A stretch of 64,000 bases of DNA from Acinetobacter vivianii (GCF_014635885.1 NZ_BMDR01000005.1:186001-250000), one strand, 5' to 3'. Numbered from the stretch's first letter, positions 36,588 through 47,226 are shown. The notes: generated by a model not told the origin, from the sequence alone. Program-made: numbers and translations.

Positions 36588-38858
36588 TTAGTTTTGGCTT
36601 TGTTGAATTTCAGCAACTGTTAATGCAGTCATATTTACCAAACGACGAGTCGTTGCTGTAGGTGTCAGAATATGAACAGGTTTTGCAGCACCGAGTAAAA
36701 TAGGACCAATTGTCACATTATTACCCGACGTTGCTTTTAACAGGTTGAATGAAATGTTTGCCGAATCAAGGTTAGGCATAATCAACAGATTTGCAGAACC
36801 TTTGAAGCGTGAATTCGGGAATGCAAAATGACGAATATTTTCATCTAATGCTGCATCACCGTGCATCTCACCTTCGACTTCAAGTTCAGGTGCCTGTTCA
36901 GACAATAAACGATAAACTTCACGCATTTTTTGTGCGCTTGGATCGGTTTGGTCGCTACCGAAACTCGAGTGCGAAAGCAGGGCAACACGCGGCGTAATAC
37001 CAAAACGACGAACTTCTTCTGCTGCTAAAATGGTCATTTCAGCAAGCTGAGCAGCAGTTGGGTTGGTGTTTACATAGGTATCGGCAATAAATAAATTGCG
37101 ATCTTCAAGCATCAAGGCATTCAAGGTAAAGAATGTGCTACGACCTTCTTTCAAGCCAATGATATTTTTCACGAAATCTAAGTGAATGTCATAGCTTGAA
37201 TAAGTACCACATAACATACCATCTGCTTTACCAAACTTCACCAGCATCGCTGCGATGAGTGTAGAACGGCGGCGTGCTTCACGTTGAGCGTATTCAACTG
37301 TAACGCCTTTACGTTGCATGATCTGGTGATATTCTTTAGAGAACTCTTCGTACTGAGGATTTTTTTCCTGATCGACGATTTCAATGTTTACGCCATGTTG
37401 TAAACGTAAACCAAGCTTCTTGATATTCTCTTCAATCACTGCTGTACGACCAACAAGAATCGGTTTTGCCAAGCCTTCATCAACAGCAATTTGAACCGCA
37501 CGTAATACGCGTAGATCTTCACCTTCAGCATAAGCAATGCGTTTAGGGTCAGTCTTCGCCTGTGCAAAGATCGGTTTCATCAAGAATGCCGAGTTATAAA
37601 CGAACTCAGAAAGACGTTGACGATATGCAGAGAAGTCTTCGATCGGACGAGTTGCTACGCCAGAATCCATTGCTGCTTTCGCAACGGCTGGAGCAATTTC
37701 CAGAATCAAACGTTGATCAAGTGGGCGAGGGATCAGGTAGTCACGACCAAATGAAGCTGATTTTTCACCATAAGTTGCAGCATCTGCTTCAACATGTGCC
37801 ATACGCGCAATCGCGTGAACACAGGCAATTTTCATATCTTCATTAATTGTTGTTGCGCCAACATCAAGCGCACCACGGAAGATATAAGGGAAACAAAGTG
37901 CATTGTTCACTTGGTTTGGATAGTCAGAACGACCTGTTGCCATAATGACATCTGGGCGAACTTCATGCGCATGTTCAGGTAAAATTTCTGGATCAGGGTT
38001 TGCCAATGCAAAAATGATCGGGTTCTCAGCCATTTCCTTAACCATTTCTTTGGTTAAGATGCCTGCTGCTGAAAGACCCAAGAACATATCTGCGCCTGCC
38101 ATGACTTCATGCAACTGACTTGCTTGAATGTCTTGAACATAACGCTTTTTAGACTCGTCCAGACCTTCACGCGCAGTGGTCAGAAGGCCGCGAGAGTCAG
38201 CAACAACGATGTTGTTTTTATTTACGCCTAAAGCGCAAAGTAAATCTAGGCAAGAAAGTGCAGCAGCACCTGCGCCTGAGGCAACAATTTTAATTTCATC
38301 AATTTTCTTATTTACGATCTGTAAAGCATTGAGTAATGCTGAACCGACAATAATACTTGTACCATGTTGGTCATCATGGAATACAGGAATTTTCATGCGT
38401 TCGCGAAGTTTCTTTTCAATGTAGAAACATTCTGGCGCTTTGATATCTTCAAGGTTGATACCACCAAATGTTGGCTCTAGCGCAGCAACAATATCAACGA
38501 TCTTGTCTGGATCATTTTCATCAATTTCGATATCGAATACGTCAACACCAGCGAACTTTTTAAAGAGAACGCCTTTACCTTCCATGACTGGCTTAGAAGC
38601 AAGAGGACCAATATTTCCCAAACCAAGCACAGCAGTACCATTACTCACGACGGCGACCAGATTACCACGTGCTGTATATTTCGCAGCGGTAGAAGGGTCT
38701 CTTTCGATTTCTAAACATGGAGCTGCAACACCAGGGGAATAAGCAAGCGCTAGATCTCGTTGGTTAACGAGCTGCTTGTTCGGTGTCACACTGATTTTTC
38801 CAGGTGTAGGAAATTCATGGTAATACAAAGCGGCTTGTTTTAAAGATTGATCGTCCAT
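36588..38858 (-). CDS. maeB: NADP-dependent malic enzyme with phosphotransacetylase-like domain
   Basis: It oxidatively decarboxylates malate to pyruvate with NADPH formation. The malic domain (residues ~1-430) has [15 protein letters not shown], the catalytic [20 protein letters not shown] and the nucleotide-binding [16 protein letters not shown]; the C-terminal half (~430-756) is a PTA-like domain ([27 protein letters not shown]) believed to be regulatory. Length 756 is typical of MaeB hybrids. Confidence 0.96.
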   Translation of the reverse strand: MDDQSLKQAALYYHEFPTPGKISVTPNKQLVNQRDLALAYSPGVAAPCLEIERDPSTAAKYTARGNLVAVVSNGTAVLGLGNIGPLASKPVMEGKGVLFKKFAGVDVFDIEIDENDPDKIVDIVAALEPTFGGINLEDIKAPECFYIEKKLRERMKIPVFHDDQHGTSIIVGSALLNALQIVNKKIDEIKIVASGAGAAALSCLDLLCALGVNKNNIVVADSRGLLTTAREGLDESKKRYVQDIQASQLHEVMAGADMFLGLSAAGILTKEMVKEMAENPIIFALANPDPEILPEHAHEVRPDVIMATGRSDYPNQVNNALCFPYIFRGALDVGATTINEDMKIACVHAIARMAHVEADAATYGEKSASFGRDYLIPRPLDQRLILEIAPAVAKAAMDSGVATRPIEDFSAYRQRLSEFVYNSAFLMKPIFAQAKTDPKRIAYAEGEDLRVLRAVQIAVDEGLAKPILVGRTAVIEENIKKLGLRLQHGVNIEIVDQEKNPQYEEFSKEYHQIMQRKGVTVEYAQREARRRSTLIAAMLVKFGKADGMLCGTYSSYDIHLDFVKNIIGLKEGRSTFFTLNALMLEDRNLFIADTYVNTNPTAAQLAEMTILAAEEVRRFGITPRVALLSHSSFGSDQTDPSAQKMREVYRLLSEQAPELEVEGEMHGDAALDENIRHFAFPNSRFKGSANLLIMPNLDSANISFNLLKATSGNNVTIGPILLGAAKPVHILTPTATTRRLVNMTALTVAEIQQSQN

Positions 38859-39049
38859 CTGAGTCTCATTTGTTCCGATAATAATCAGACATATAGAAGT
38901 CTAATTACTATATTAAGATAAGTGCACAAGAATATAGCACTAGTTCATGCTTTCGCACAGTCAAAAAAGCTTATTTTCACTGAACGATACAGCTATTCAC
39001 AATCGATACCCAGCAGTAAAGAAAGGGCCAAAAAGCTTAAAATTTACTT

Positions 39050-41944
39050 TTAAATGGAATATCTTGCAGTTGACAGGTGTAGATGCTGTTGCAGATATTC
39101 CGTTGCTTCAGTTGCGGTCAGTGGCTTGGAGAACAGGTAACCCTGTAATATGTCGCAGTTTTGTGCTTTTAGATAGTCACGCTGTTGCTCAGTTTCTACA
39201 CCTTCGGCAACGACTTTTAGGCCAATTGTTTTACCCATGGCGATCATGGCATTAACTATCGCATCCTGTTTTGGATTACCAATTTTTAAAATAAATGCAC
39301 GATCAATTTTCAAAATGTCAATTGGATATTCGGTTAAGTAGGCAAGGGAAGAATAGCCTGTACCAAAGTCATCCAGTGCGATAGAGATCTGACGTTCTTT
39401 CAAGGCGTTGAGAATAGTTTTAACATTCTCGGTATTTTCTAGAAAAGCCGATTCGGTAATTTCTAGTTCAAGGTTTTTGCCAGAAATATCATAAGTTGTC
39501 AGGACTTCGTCAATATCATGCAATAACTGACCACGCAAAATCTGTTGGGCCACAATATTAACCGCAATATTGATATTGCTAAAACCAAGTTTTTGCCATG
39601 CCTGTAACTGCTTGGCTGCTTCATGTAAGACAAACTGCCCAATATCGGAAATCAAGCTGGTGCTTTCTGCTAAAGGAATAAAAATACTTGGCATAATTAA
39701 TCCTTTAGTTGGGTGTTTCCAGCGAATCAGCGCTTCAAAACCATTAATCTGGTCATCGAGTGTGCTGATCTTCGGTTGGTAGTAAACCACCAGTTCATTG
39801 TTCTGAATGGCTTTTCTTAGATCAAGCTCGAGATCACTATATTGATCAACAAAATTCGCTCTTTCATTGGAATAATAATGGATGGTATTACCACCTAGGC
39901 GTTTTGCTTCATTTAGCGCCTGTTCTGCATGAGTATTTAAATTATCAACTTGACGACCATGTTCGGGATAGATTGCCACCCCAATAGAGATACTGACAAA
40001 ATATTCTTGATCGGCAATATAAAAAGCTTTGCTGAAAGCTTCTACAATATTATTGCAGAGTTGATGAATAGGCGGATGTAAATGCGATATTTCATAAATA
40101 ATTGCAAAATCATCTGCACTTAAATGTGCGACCAGCAGGGCATCAATATTACTGATCCGTAGTCGTTGTGCGACTTGTTTAAGCAATTCATTTCCAGCTT
40201 TATTGCTGATAATTTCATTGAGTGCACGGAAACGATCGATATTCAGGCGAATGACAGCCAGGTGTTGAATGGCAGGTTCATTGACCAGATATTGATGCAG
40301 TTGTTGCTGATAATAAAAACGGTTAGGCAGATCAGTTAAGGTGTCGTAATTGATCAAATAAGATAAACGCTGTTCCTGATGTTTACGTTCAGTCTGATCC
40401 GAAACAATACCAATATAATTGATGACACGATCTTGTTCATCTTTCACGGCATTGATGTGAATCCATAGGAAACATGATTTTTCAGAGTTATAAGTTTCCT
40501 GAAATTCACCTTCATATTCCTGTGCCTCACGTAGCGTATCTAGAATAGAAAGATGAAAGTTATGATGATGTTGTTTATTCTGTTTGGTAATTTCAAATAG
40601 CTGCTTGCCTAAAATGGCTTGTTTATCTAAACCTGTGAGCTGCTCGTATTTAGGATTGATCTCAACATAATTGAAGTTTTCATCCAATATGAAAATACCC
40701 TCAGAAGCCTGTTCAAATACATTCGCAGCCAATTTAAGGCGCTCCTGATCTTTCTTCTCCTGATTGATGTCACGATGTACACCGACCATACGTAAGGCGG
40801 TACCATTTTTCGGGTCTCTTAAAATAACCTGACCGACAGCGTGAATCCAGGTCCAGTCACCATTTTCATGTTTAATACGGAAAGTTTCTTCGTAACGCGG
40901 TGATTGGCCCGATAAGTGTTGATACAAGGTGTTTTTTACACGTTCAACATCATTTGGATGGGTAACTTCATTCAGTAAGGTATAAAGATTTTGCGCATTA
41001 TGTGCGACTTCATGAGGAAGCGGCGAAGCATCAGGAATCGTATTTTCAAGATTCCAGTCCCAATGCTGAATTCCAGCGGTTTCATGTGCTAATGCCAGAC
41101 TCTGACGATGTTCTTCTAGACTTTCATTCATCTGCGTGAGGTCAAATGTACGTTCACGCACTTTTTGTTCTAACAAATGATTATTGAACTGGAGCTGGGC
41201 TTCGATATCTTTAGATTTATTCACTTCATGTTGAAGCTGTTGGCAGAGTTCTTCAGTCCAATTGCTATGCTGTTGCGCAGCATCAATCAATTGTTTATTT
41301 TTTTCCAGTACCAGCGCGAGATGCTTGTGAATTTTATAAGTAGCTTGAGCGCAAAGCACGGTCGCGAAAAATGACGAATAGTATGCCAGATAGAATAGGG
41401 TATGGTCATGATGCCGATGTAAAAGCTGGGTTATAATTAATGGCGCGATACTCGGGATAAAAAATAAAAAGAAATAGCGGATATGCTGTGTTAAAAAGGT
41501 CAGTGCAATGATATGTGACGCAGTCAGTAATAACGCGGTGAGCGTTAAAACATGAGAGCCGATCAAATTAGGAACATCGGAGCCTAAATAATGATTGATA
41601 ATGACGGTATTAACGCCGATTAATAAACCTGTAAAAAAACAAATGAGTTGAAAAATAATATTGGTTTTATGGTTATAACGAACCGCAGAGTAACGTTTTA
41701 ATAAAAAATGACAAATACCGGAAAAACCAAGCAGGATGGCAAGTGTGATAGTCATCCATGTGGTAAAAATATTGGCTTCAAAGGTATAAAAAACGCAAAA
41801 CAGTGCATAATCTAACAGACAAATAGCAAACACACTTATTACAAACAAGCGTACATGATTCGGATAACTAATTTGATCCGTATAGATAAACTGTGGCAAG
41901 CTTTTGTCCTGAACCCCTAACATATAAAGCATAATCCTTTTCAT
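39050..41944 (-). CDS. Membrane PAS-GGDEF-EAL cyclic-di-GMP signalling protein
   Basis: A 964-residue inner-membrane protein. The first ~210 residues contain about six hydrophobic segments, then a coiled coil (~215-285), two PAS domains (~290-400 and ~405-525), a GGDEF domain (~535-690) and an EAL domain (~700-950). The GGDEF site is degenerate, reading SADDF, so cyclase activity is unlikely; the EAL domain keeps FEALIRWKHP, ELEITESAFLE, DDFGTGYSSL and the conserved AEGVETEQQ, so phosphodiesterase activity is expected. It presumably lowers c-di-GMP in response to a membrane or PAS-bound signal. In-frame ATGs at 41932 and 41923 are alternative starts; an AAGGA lies near them. Confidence 0.9.
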   Translation of the reverse strand: MKRIMLYMLGVQDKSLPQFIYTDQISYPNHVRLFVISVFAICLLDYALFCVFYTFEANIFTTWMTITLAILLGFSGICHFLLKRYSAVRYNHKTNIIFQLICFFTGLLIGVNTVIINHYLGSDVPNLIGSHVLTLTALLLTASHIIALTFLTQHIRYFFLFFIPSIAPLIITQLLHRHHDHTLFYLAYYSSFFATVLCAQATYKIHKHLALVLEKNKQLIDAAQQHSNWTEELCQQLQHEVNKSKDIEAQLQFNNHLLEQKVRERTFDLTQMNESLEEHRQSLALAHETAGIQHWDWNLENTIPDASPLPHEVAHNAQNLYTLLNEVTHPNDVERVKNTLYQHLSGQSPRYEETFRIKHENGDWTWIHAVGQVILRDPKNGTALRMVGVHRDINQEKKDQERLKLAANVFEQASEGIFILDENFNYVEINPKYEQLTGLDKQAILGKQLFEITKQNKQHHHNFHLSILDTLREAQEYEGEFQETYNSEKSCFLWIHINAVKDEQDRVINYIGIVSDQTERKHQEQRLSYLINYDTLTDLPNRFYYQQQLHQYLVNEPAIQHLAVIRLNIDRFRALNEIISNKAGNELLKQVAQRLRISNIDALLVAHLSADDFAIIYEISHLHPPIHQLCNNIVEAFSKAFYIADQEYFVSISIGVAIYPEHGRQVDNLNTHAEQALNEAKRLGGNTIHYYSNERANFVDQYSDLELDLRKAIQNNELVVYYQPKISTLDDQINGFEALIRWKHPTKGLIMPSIFIPLAESTSLISDIGQFVLHEAAKQLQAWQKLGFSNINIAVNIVAQQILRGQLLHDIDEVLTTYDISGKNLELEITESAFLENTENVKTILNALKERQISIALDDFGTGYSSLAYLTEYPIDILKIDRAFILKIGNPKQDAIVNAMIAMGKTIGLKVVAEGVETEQQRDYLKAQNCDILQGYLFSKPLTATEATEYLQQHLHLSTARYSI

Positions 41945-42042
41945 TTTTTATCTATGTGGACAGTCTTTGTTTTTTTGTAAACATAGTCGATTTGCGCTTT
42001 AAATTAGCGCTAAATAAAATGGAAAGCAATGCTCAGGCATGA

Positions 42043-42759
42043 TTAGGGAGCAAAGTGGTAATTTAAAATGGATAAAGCCACAACTGGAGCGGTTTCTGTT
42101 CTTAAAACACGGTCTCCGATACACCAGTTTCTAAAATTATTTTGATTGGCAATGTTAATCTCTGCTTCACTTAAGCCACCTTCAGGGCCAATCAGTAAAG
42201 CCAGATCAGGTGAGCTATTTAACAGAACGTTGTTCTGATCTTTATTCGGAGCAAGCACAAAACGTGATTCAGGTAGGTCAGACTCAACCCAATCAGTTAG
42301 AGAAATAGGGGCAAGAATTTCTGGCACACGATTCATCCCGCATTGTTCGCATGCTGCAATTGCAACAGATTGCCAGTGATCCAGTTTCTTTTGGTCACGA
42401 TCATACTTTAAACGCATTTCGCAACGTTCACTGGTTAAGAGTTGAATCGTGGTAACGCCGAGTTCAGTCGCTTTCTGAATCGCATAATCCATACGATCAC
42501 CTTTACTCATGACTTGACCTAAAGTCACCTTAAAAGGGGCAGTGCGGTCTGCTGCATCAAACTGATCGACCGAAACAAACGCATTTTTTTTGTTAATCTG
42601 CGTCAGGGTAACGACATATTCACCACCTTTTCCATTGAAAAAGATGGCTTGTTCTTGTTCTTTTGCGCGAAGCACACGTACCCAGTGATGAAATACCGAT
42701 TCTGTTAATTCAACGGTATTGCCAGTATTTAATTCGGTTTCGATATAAAAACGATTCAT
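42043..42759 (-). CDS. rsmE: 16S rRNA m3U1498 methyltransferase
   Basis: A SPOUT-class methyltransferase that methylates U1498 of 16S rRNA. It has an N-terminal PUA-like region (MNRFYIETELNTGN, FHHWVRVLR) and a C-terminal knot with QKATELGVTTIQLLTSERCE, LLIGPEGGLSEAEI and LGxRVLRTETA-like DRVLRTETAPVVAL. Start at ATG 42759 rather than a TTG at 42780. It lies 22 bases behind metF and is probably in the same transcript. Confidence 0.94.
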   Translation of the reverse strand: MNRFYIETELNTGNTVELTESVFHHWVRVLRAKEQEQAIFFNGKGGEYVVTLTQINKKNAFVSVDQFDAADRTAPFKVTLGQVMSKGDRMDYAIQKATELGVTTIQLLTSERCEMRLKYDRDQKKLDHWQSVAIAACEQCGMNRVPEILAPISLTDWVESDLPESRFVLAPNKDQNNVLLNSSPDLALLIGPEGGLSEAEINIANQNNFRNWCIGDRVLRTETAPVVALSILNYHFAP

Positions 42760-42781
42760 GCTTGGGTAGGGCTCGTACAAA

Positions 42782-43618
42782 TTAGTTTAAACCAAGATCA
42801 ACAACGAGTTGTCGAGTCGGTTCAGTTTGGTTCATTGAGTAGAAATGTAATGTTGGTGCACCACCAGCGATTAAACGCTCGCACAGATTCACAATCACTT
42901 CGTGACCGAAAGCTTTGATGCTTGCACTATCATCACCATAGGCAGCAAGCTGCTTGCGGATCCAGCGTGGAATTTCTGCACCTGTACCATCAGCAAAGCG
43001 GATTAAGTTGCTTGCATTGGTGATCGGCATAATACCTGGTGCAACTGGAATATTCACGCCTGCTTTCGCAATTCGTTCAATAAAGTAGAAATATGCATCT
43101 GGATTGAAGAAAAATTGAGTAATGCCAGCATTTGCCCCAGCATTTACTTTTTCTACAAAGCGTTGGATGTCACCATCAAAACTGTCTGCCTGTGGGTGCA
43201 TTTCAGGGTATGCAGCGACTTCAATGTGGAAATGATCACCTGAATGTTCACGAATAAAGCGAACCAGATCCTGAGCATACGGTAATTCACCTAAGCCCAC
43301 CTGACCTGATGGTAGATCACCACGCAATGCGACAATACGATTAATGCCTTGAGATTTATATAAGTCTAAAAGCTCTGCGATACGGGCCTTGTCATCCCCG
43401 ATACAAGACAAATGAGGTGCAACAGGTGTACCTTGACCATTAAAGTCATTAATCGCAGCTAAAGTACGTTCACGGGTAGAACCGCCAGCACCATAAGTAA
43501 TGGAGAAAAACTCTGGATTTAACAGTTGTAGTTCTTGATGAACAACACGTAACTTTTCCGCACCCGCATCAGTTTTTGGTGGGAAAAACTCAAAAGAAAT
43601 AGGAACACGCTTCGTCAT
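42782..43618 (-). CDS. metF: 5,10-methylenetetrahydrofolate reductase
   Basis: An FAD enzyme reducing methylene-THF to methyl-THF for methionine synthesis. ISFEFFPPKTDAGAEKL at the N-terminus, ITYGAGGSTRERTLA and NAGANAGITQFFFN are diagnostic. Length 278 is normal. It follows ahcY by 73 bases that include a hairpin with T6, so it may be made partly by read-through of the ahcY transcript and thus be touched by the upstream riboswitch. Confidence 0.96.
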   Translation of the reverse strand: MTKRVPISFEFFPPKTDAGAEKLRVVHQELQLLNPEFFSITYGAGGSTRERTLAAINDFNGQGTPVAPHLSCIGDDKARIAELLDLYKSQGINRIVALRGDLPSGQVGLGELPYAQDLVRFIREHSGDHFHIEVAAYPEMHPQADSFDGDIQRFVEKVNAGANAGITQFFFNPDAYFYFIERIAKAGVNIPVAPGIMPITNASNLIRFADGTGAEIPRWIRKQLAAYGDDSASIKAFGHEVIVNLCERLIAGGAPTLHFYSMNQTEPTRQLVVDLGLN

Positions 43619-43651
43619 TTCAAATCCTTTTTAACTCGCCTGAAAAATTTT

Positions 43652-43683
43652 AGAAAAAAGGGCAGTCCGTAAAACGTCTGCCC
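43652..43683 (-). terminator. Hairpin terminator between ahcY and metF
   Basis: On the minus strand GGGCAG-(12 bases)-CTGCCC is followed by TTTTTTC, 8 bases after the ahcY stop. The stem is short, so termination may be partial. Confidence 0.65.
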
Positions 43684-43691
43684 TGATTTTC

Positions 43692-45074
43692 TTAGTATTT
43701 GTAAGCGTCAGATTTGAACGGGCCTTCCACTGGAACGCCTAAGTAATCTGCCTGTACTTGCGTCAGTTGTGTTAATACACCACCGAAGCCAACAACCATT
43801 GCCGCAGCAACTTCTTCGTCTAATTTCTTAGGAAGTACTTCTACGCGAATCGCTGCTTGTTTTTGATCAGCAGGCAAGTCAGCAAATTTCTCAGCGAATA
43901 AATGCATTTGACCTAAAACCTGGTTTGCGAAAGAACCATCCATAACACGTGAAGGGTGGCCAGTTGCATTACCAAGGTTTACTAGGCGACCTTCAGATAA
44001 AAGGATCAAATAGTTGTTTTCATCTTCTGAACGATATACTTGGTGTACTTGTGGCTTCACTTCAACCCACTTGTAACCACGGAGGTAAGCTGTATCGATT
44101 TCAGTGTCAAAGTGACCGATGTTACATACAACCGCACCCGCTTTTAAGCTATCTAACATTGCTGAATCACATACGTGGTAGTTACCCGTAGTGGTTACAA
44201 CAAGGTCAGTATTGCCGAGTAGATCGTGATTGATGTCTTCTTTCTTGCCTGTTTGCACGCCATTTTTGTATGGAGATACAACTTCGTAGCCGTCCATACA
44301 TGCTTGCATTGCACAAATCGGGTCAACTTCAGTTACACGTACGATCATGCCTTCTTGACGTAAAGATTGAGCAGAACCTTTACCTACGTCACCATAACCG
44401 ATCACAAGTGCACGACGACCAGAAAGCAACATATCAGTCGCACGTTTGATTGCATCGTTTAATGAATGACGGCAACCATATTTGTTGTCGTTTTTCGATT
44501 TAGTGATCGAATCATTCACATTGATTGCAGGAACTTTAAGTGAACCGTCTTTCCACATTTCCAATAGACGTTGCACGCCTGTAGTGGTTTCTTCGGTAAT
44601 ACCGTGAATGCGTTCTAACAACGCTGGATATTTTTCATGAACAAGTGCAGTCAAGTCACCGCCATCGTCCAGAATCATGTTGGCATCCCAAGGCTGACCA
44701 TTCACATTGATCTGTTGCTCTAGGCACCATACATATTCTTCTTCTGTTTCACCTTTCCAGGCAAATACAGGCACACCGCTTGCAGCAATGGCAGCAGCAG
44801 CATGGTCTTGAGTAGAGAAGATGTTACAAGAGGTCCAACGCACTTCTGCGCCAAGTTCAACTAATGTTTCGATTAGAACAGCAGTCTGGATTGTCATGTG
44901 GATACAACCCAAGATTTTTGCGCCAGCAAGTGGTTTAGCTGCTGAATAACGCTTACGTAAACCAATCAAAGCTGGCATTTCTGCTTCAGCAAGTTTGATC
45001 TCTTTACGACCGTAGTCAGCAAGGGAAATATCAGCAACTTTATAATCTGTAAATGAAGCATTCACCGCGTTCAT
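43692..45074 (-). CDS. ahcY: S-adenosylhomocysteine hydrolase
   Basis: It cleaves SAH to adenosine and homocysteine, removing the product inhibitor of methylation. [23 protein letters not shown], the NAD-binding [32 protein letters not shown] and the C-terminal DAYKY are diagnostic. Length 460 is normal for the bacterial form. It is preceded by an SAH-riboswitch-like leader on the same strand and has an AGGAGATC ribosome site. Confidence 0.98.
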   Translation of the reverse strand: MNAVNASFTDYKVADISLADYGRKEIKLAEAEMPALIGLRKRYSAAKPLAGAKILGCIHMTIQTAVLIETLVELGAEVRWTSCNIFSTQDHAAAAIAASGVPVFAWKGETEEEYVWCLEQQINVNGQPWDANMILDDGGDLTALVHEKYPALLERIHGITEETTTGVQRLLEMWKDGSLKVPAINVNDSITKSKNDNKYGCRHSLNDAIKRATDMLLSGRRALVIGYGDVGKGSAQSLRQEGMIVRVTEVDPICAMQACMDGYEVVSPYKNGVQTGKKEDINHDLLGNTDLVVTTTGNYHVCDSAMLDSLKAGAVVCNIGHFDTEIDTAYLRGYKWVEVKPQVHQVYRSEDENNYLILLSEGRLVNLGNATGHPSRVMDGSFANQVLGQMHLFAEKFADLPADQKQAAIRVEVLPKKLDEEVAAAMVVGFGGVLTQLTQVQADYLGVPVEGPFKSDAYKY

Positions 45075-45113
45075 CAGGATCTCCTAGAAAAAATAGTATG
45101 GATCATTCTGTTC

Positions 45114-45213
45114 GCGGATGCCGTTGTTGGCTAAAGCGAATGTTTAACCGATCGTCGAGCCTGGCAAATTGATCTTTAGTGCCGATCAATTGTCGCAGCA
45201 TCCCTCGACTGGG
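45114..45213 (-). ncRNA. S-adenosylhomocysteine riboswitch in the ahcY leader
   Basis: The minus strand carries the ahcY-motif core: a GAGGGATGCTGCGAC segment, then GCCAGGCTCGAC. Supporting pairs are all present: TCGAG with CTCGA (closing stem), a perfect 8-bp stem-loop AATTGATC / GATCAATT, GGTTAAA / TTTAGCC with one G-U, and a pseudoknot GGATGC with GCATCC. It lies about 40 bases before the ahcY start. By knowledge of the class it raises ahcY expression when SAH accumulates, here probably by freeing the ribosome site. Confidence 0.85.
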
Positions 45214-45248
45214 CAATATGATACTTGGAAATCAGTTTTGTTCCAATA

Positions 45249-45512
45249 GGGACTGTTGACATTTCACAGATACTTGCGACAGAGGATATTTTTTAGGCGG
45301 TACAAGGAGAGTTTTGCGAAACTTAGTACTCTAAGTAAGCAAAACATAACGTAGTAACGGCAAAAAATAGCCCTGTCCCAGAGGGTTATAGCTAAAACTT
45401 CCCTAAACTACGTTATGAAACTTGGCAAGGAGCTGCGATTGCCTGCTTTTCATGCCTTGTTGATGTGGTTTTAGCGAATAACGCAATGTATGGCTGAAAT
45501 GTCACCAGACCC
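45249..45512. mobile_element. MITE-like element (264 bp)
   Basis: The ends are inverted: GGGACTGTTGACATTTCA at the left and the complement of GGGTCTGGTGACATTTCA at the right, 16 of 18 matches, each flanked outside by TA (45247-48 and 45513-14), as expected for a TA target duplication. It has no coding capacity. Inside are more inverted repeats, such as CATAACGTAGT / ACTACGTTATG and GTTTTGC / GCAAAAC around CTTAG-TACT-CTAAG. It looks like a non-autonomous element mobilised by an unseen transposase. Confidence 0.65.
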
Positions 45513-45590
45513 TAATATTTTATTGGAAATGGCTAGAAAATGAAGAATTAAAAGGGAGATAAAGTTGAAAGTATTTTTATCTATATAAAT

Positions 45591-45620
45591 CGAGGATTCC
45601 AAATCCCTTTGGAATCCTCG
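45591..45620 (-). terminator. Terminator of the 68-aa protein gene
   Basis: CGAGGATTCCAAA-TCCC-TTTGGAATCCTCG is a 13-bp perfect stem 20 bases after the stop. The following minus-strand tract (ATTTATATAG) is only moderately T-rich. Confidence 0.7.
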
Positions 45621-45639
45621 TGTTTAGGAAATTTTGTCA

Positions 45640-45846
45640 TTAGGCTTTTAAATGATCTTCGAATTCTTCACCCAACTGCATTGCTAAAGCATTACCAGAG
45701 AGATCGCCTGTCACCAAACCATATTCTTTTTTAAAGCTAAATGTAAAACCACGGTTATCTGTCAGATTTTTAACTGAATATCCCAATTTTTCTAACCAAA
45801 TACGGAAAGCCAATACGTTTTTTGCTTTAACAACTCTGTTTTTCAT
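45640..45846 (-). CDS. Small conserved protein of unknown function (68 aa)
   Basis: ATG 45846 is chosen because AAGGAGA lies 6-12 bases upstream; the frame is open further but without a good site. The product has a basic N-terminus (MKNRVVKAKNVLAFRIW), then a mixed region with LEKLGYSVKNLTDN, FTFSFKKEYGLVTGDLSGN and an acidic end. No signal or membrane segment. Family not recognised. Confidence 0.7.
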   Translation of the reverse strand: MKNRVVKAKNVLAFRIWLEKLGYSVKNLTDNRGFTFSFKKEYGLVTGDLSGNALAMQLGEEFEDHLKA

Positions 45847-46074
45847 GACAGATCTCCTTGTGAACATGTATTTATTAATAAGGGTCAGATAATTTTTTTT
45901 AAAGGGGCATTGCATAGAATTATTTTGCCACGTGTAAGTAATGTAAAATTAGCGTAATTTTTCTAGGTATAATGTTATCTGATGATTTTTTATCTAATTG
46001 AAATTAAAGGTTAAAGTGTTTTTGTTTTTTGGTATTTAAAAATTATTTTTTAAATAAATATTTCATGACAAATG

Positions 46075-46122
46075 TAAAAAATGATTTCATTTTCTACCTT
46101 AAGAGAAAAGTAGAAAATGAAT
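46075..46122 (-). terminator. Terminator of gloB
   Basis: TTCATTTTCTAC / GTAGAAAATGAA is a 12-bp perfect stem; the minus strand continues ATCATTTTTT. The rest of the 45847-46143 gap is very AT-rich and shows no ORF I would support. Confidence 0.75.
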
Positions 46123-46143
46123 CGCTTAAATTTACATCATTAA

Positions 46144-46875
46144 TTAAAACTGATCTTTTAGGCTGCGGATACGCGCAAAGTCCTCAGCACTTTCAGTACG
46201 TAAAAATGGATTGGTTTCGAGTTCCTGTTCAATCGTACTTGGTAAGGTGATTTGATCTGCATCTCTTAATGCTTTGACCTGTCGCATACGTTCTTGCAGG
46301 GCAACATTATGTGGCTCTACAGTCAAGGCAAATTCACCATTGGCAAGCGTATATTCATGGGTGCAATACACTTTGGTCTGGATAGGTAATGCAGCCAGTC
46401 GATTTAAGGAGTGATACATTTGCTCGGCTGTGCCTTCAAATAATCGTCCACAGCCCATTGCAAACAGAGTATCTCCACTGAACAGACTGTCCATCTCTTC
46501 AATGAAATAAGTGATATGACCTAAAGTGTGACCAGGGGTCGCGATGACTTCAATTTTGAGATCATTAAAGTGAAAATGATCATTATTCTGTAGTGGATTT
46601 GAGATCAGAGAAATTTTACTCAATTCATCTCGAGGGCCGTAAACCAGAAGATTCTGATTTGCCAATAAGCCTGGGACACCGCCAGTGTGGTCAGGATGCC
46701 AATGGGTCAGCCAGATCTGTTTCAGGGTGAGTTGATGCTGCTGGCAAAACGCTGTGACCAGCTCGGCTTCCGTCGGATCGACCGCCACAACTTCTTTGCT
46801 GCGGGTATCTTCCAATAACCAGATATAATTTTTTAAGGCATTTTTTACGTCAATTACATGAATCTTGTAATGCAT
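46144..46875 (-). CDS. gloB: Hydroxyacylglutathione hydrolase (glyoxalase II)
   Basis: It hydrolyses S-lactoylglutathione to lactate and glutathione in methylglyoxal detoxification. The metallo-beta-lactamase motif is LTHWHPDHTGG (residues 57-66), with further ligands in TPGHTLGHI, FSGDTLFAMGCGR and CTHEYT. The C-terminal substrate-binding region is present. Length 243 is normal. Appears monocistronic. Confidence 0.95.
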   Translation of the reverse strand: MHYKIHVIDVKNALKNYIWLLEDTRSKEVVAVDPTEAELVTAFCQQHQLTLKQIWLTHWHPDHTGGVPGLLANQNLLVYGPRDELSKISLISNPLQNNDHFHFNDLKIEVIATPGHTLGHITYFIEEMDSLFSGDTLFAMGCGRLFEGTAEQMYHSLNRLAALPIQTKVYCTHEYTLANGEFALTVEPHNVALQERMRQVKALRDADQITLPSTIEQELETNPFLRTESAEDFARIRSLKDQF

Positions 46876-47226
46876 AGCCGAGTCCTGAATCTTTGTTCTG
46901 TGTGGTTATTGCGAGTTGGGTACTCAATACTGAGTGCCTGATTCTAGTTTAAGTGCAAATGTCATCGAGTGCAAAAAAGCGCTGCATTTGTACAGTAATA
47001 CTGACTTTTTGGGGCAGATTCTGACGTCGATATTCATCGCGTCTATTTATAGTTGACAAGTGTTGTATTTTAAATAAAGATGAAAGAAAACTTTTATAAG
47101 TTAATGGTTTATATTTATCTTTAATCCTATAAGAAATACTTTATTAAAGCTAAATCATTCAAAAATTAGATTTAACAAAATAAGGATGAGGTCGTTGTAA
47201 ATCATCATGATGAAGCAGGGGAGCTT
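46876..47226. promoter_or_regulatory. Divergent intergenic region gloB / unknown protein
   Basis: 351 bases without a gene. On the plus strand TTGACA at 47054-47059 followed by AT-rich TTTTAAATAAAGA is a plausible promoter; the following gene has a GGGGAG ribosome site just before 47227. Confidence 0.45.

Noticed and set aside
37562..38742. Several plus-strand ORFs of 60-100 codons inside maeB
   Set aside because: All are antisense shadows of a well-conserved enzyme gene, without ribosome sites or family resemblance.
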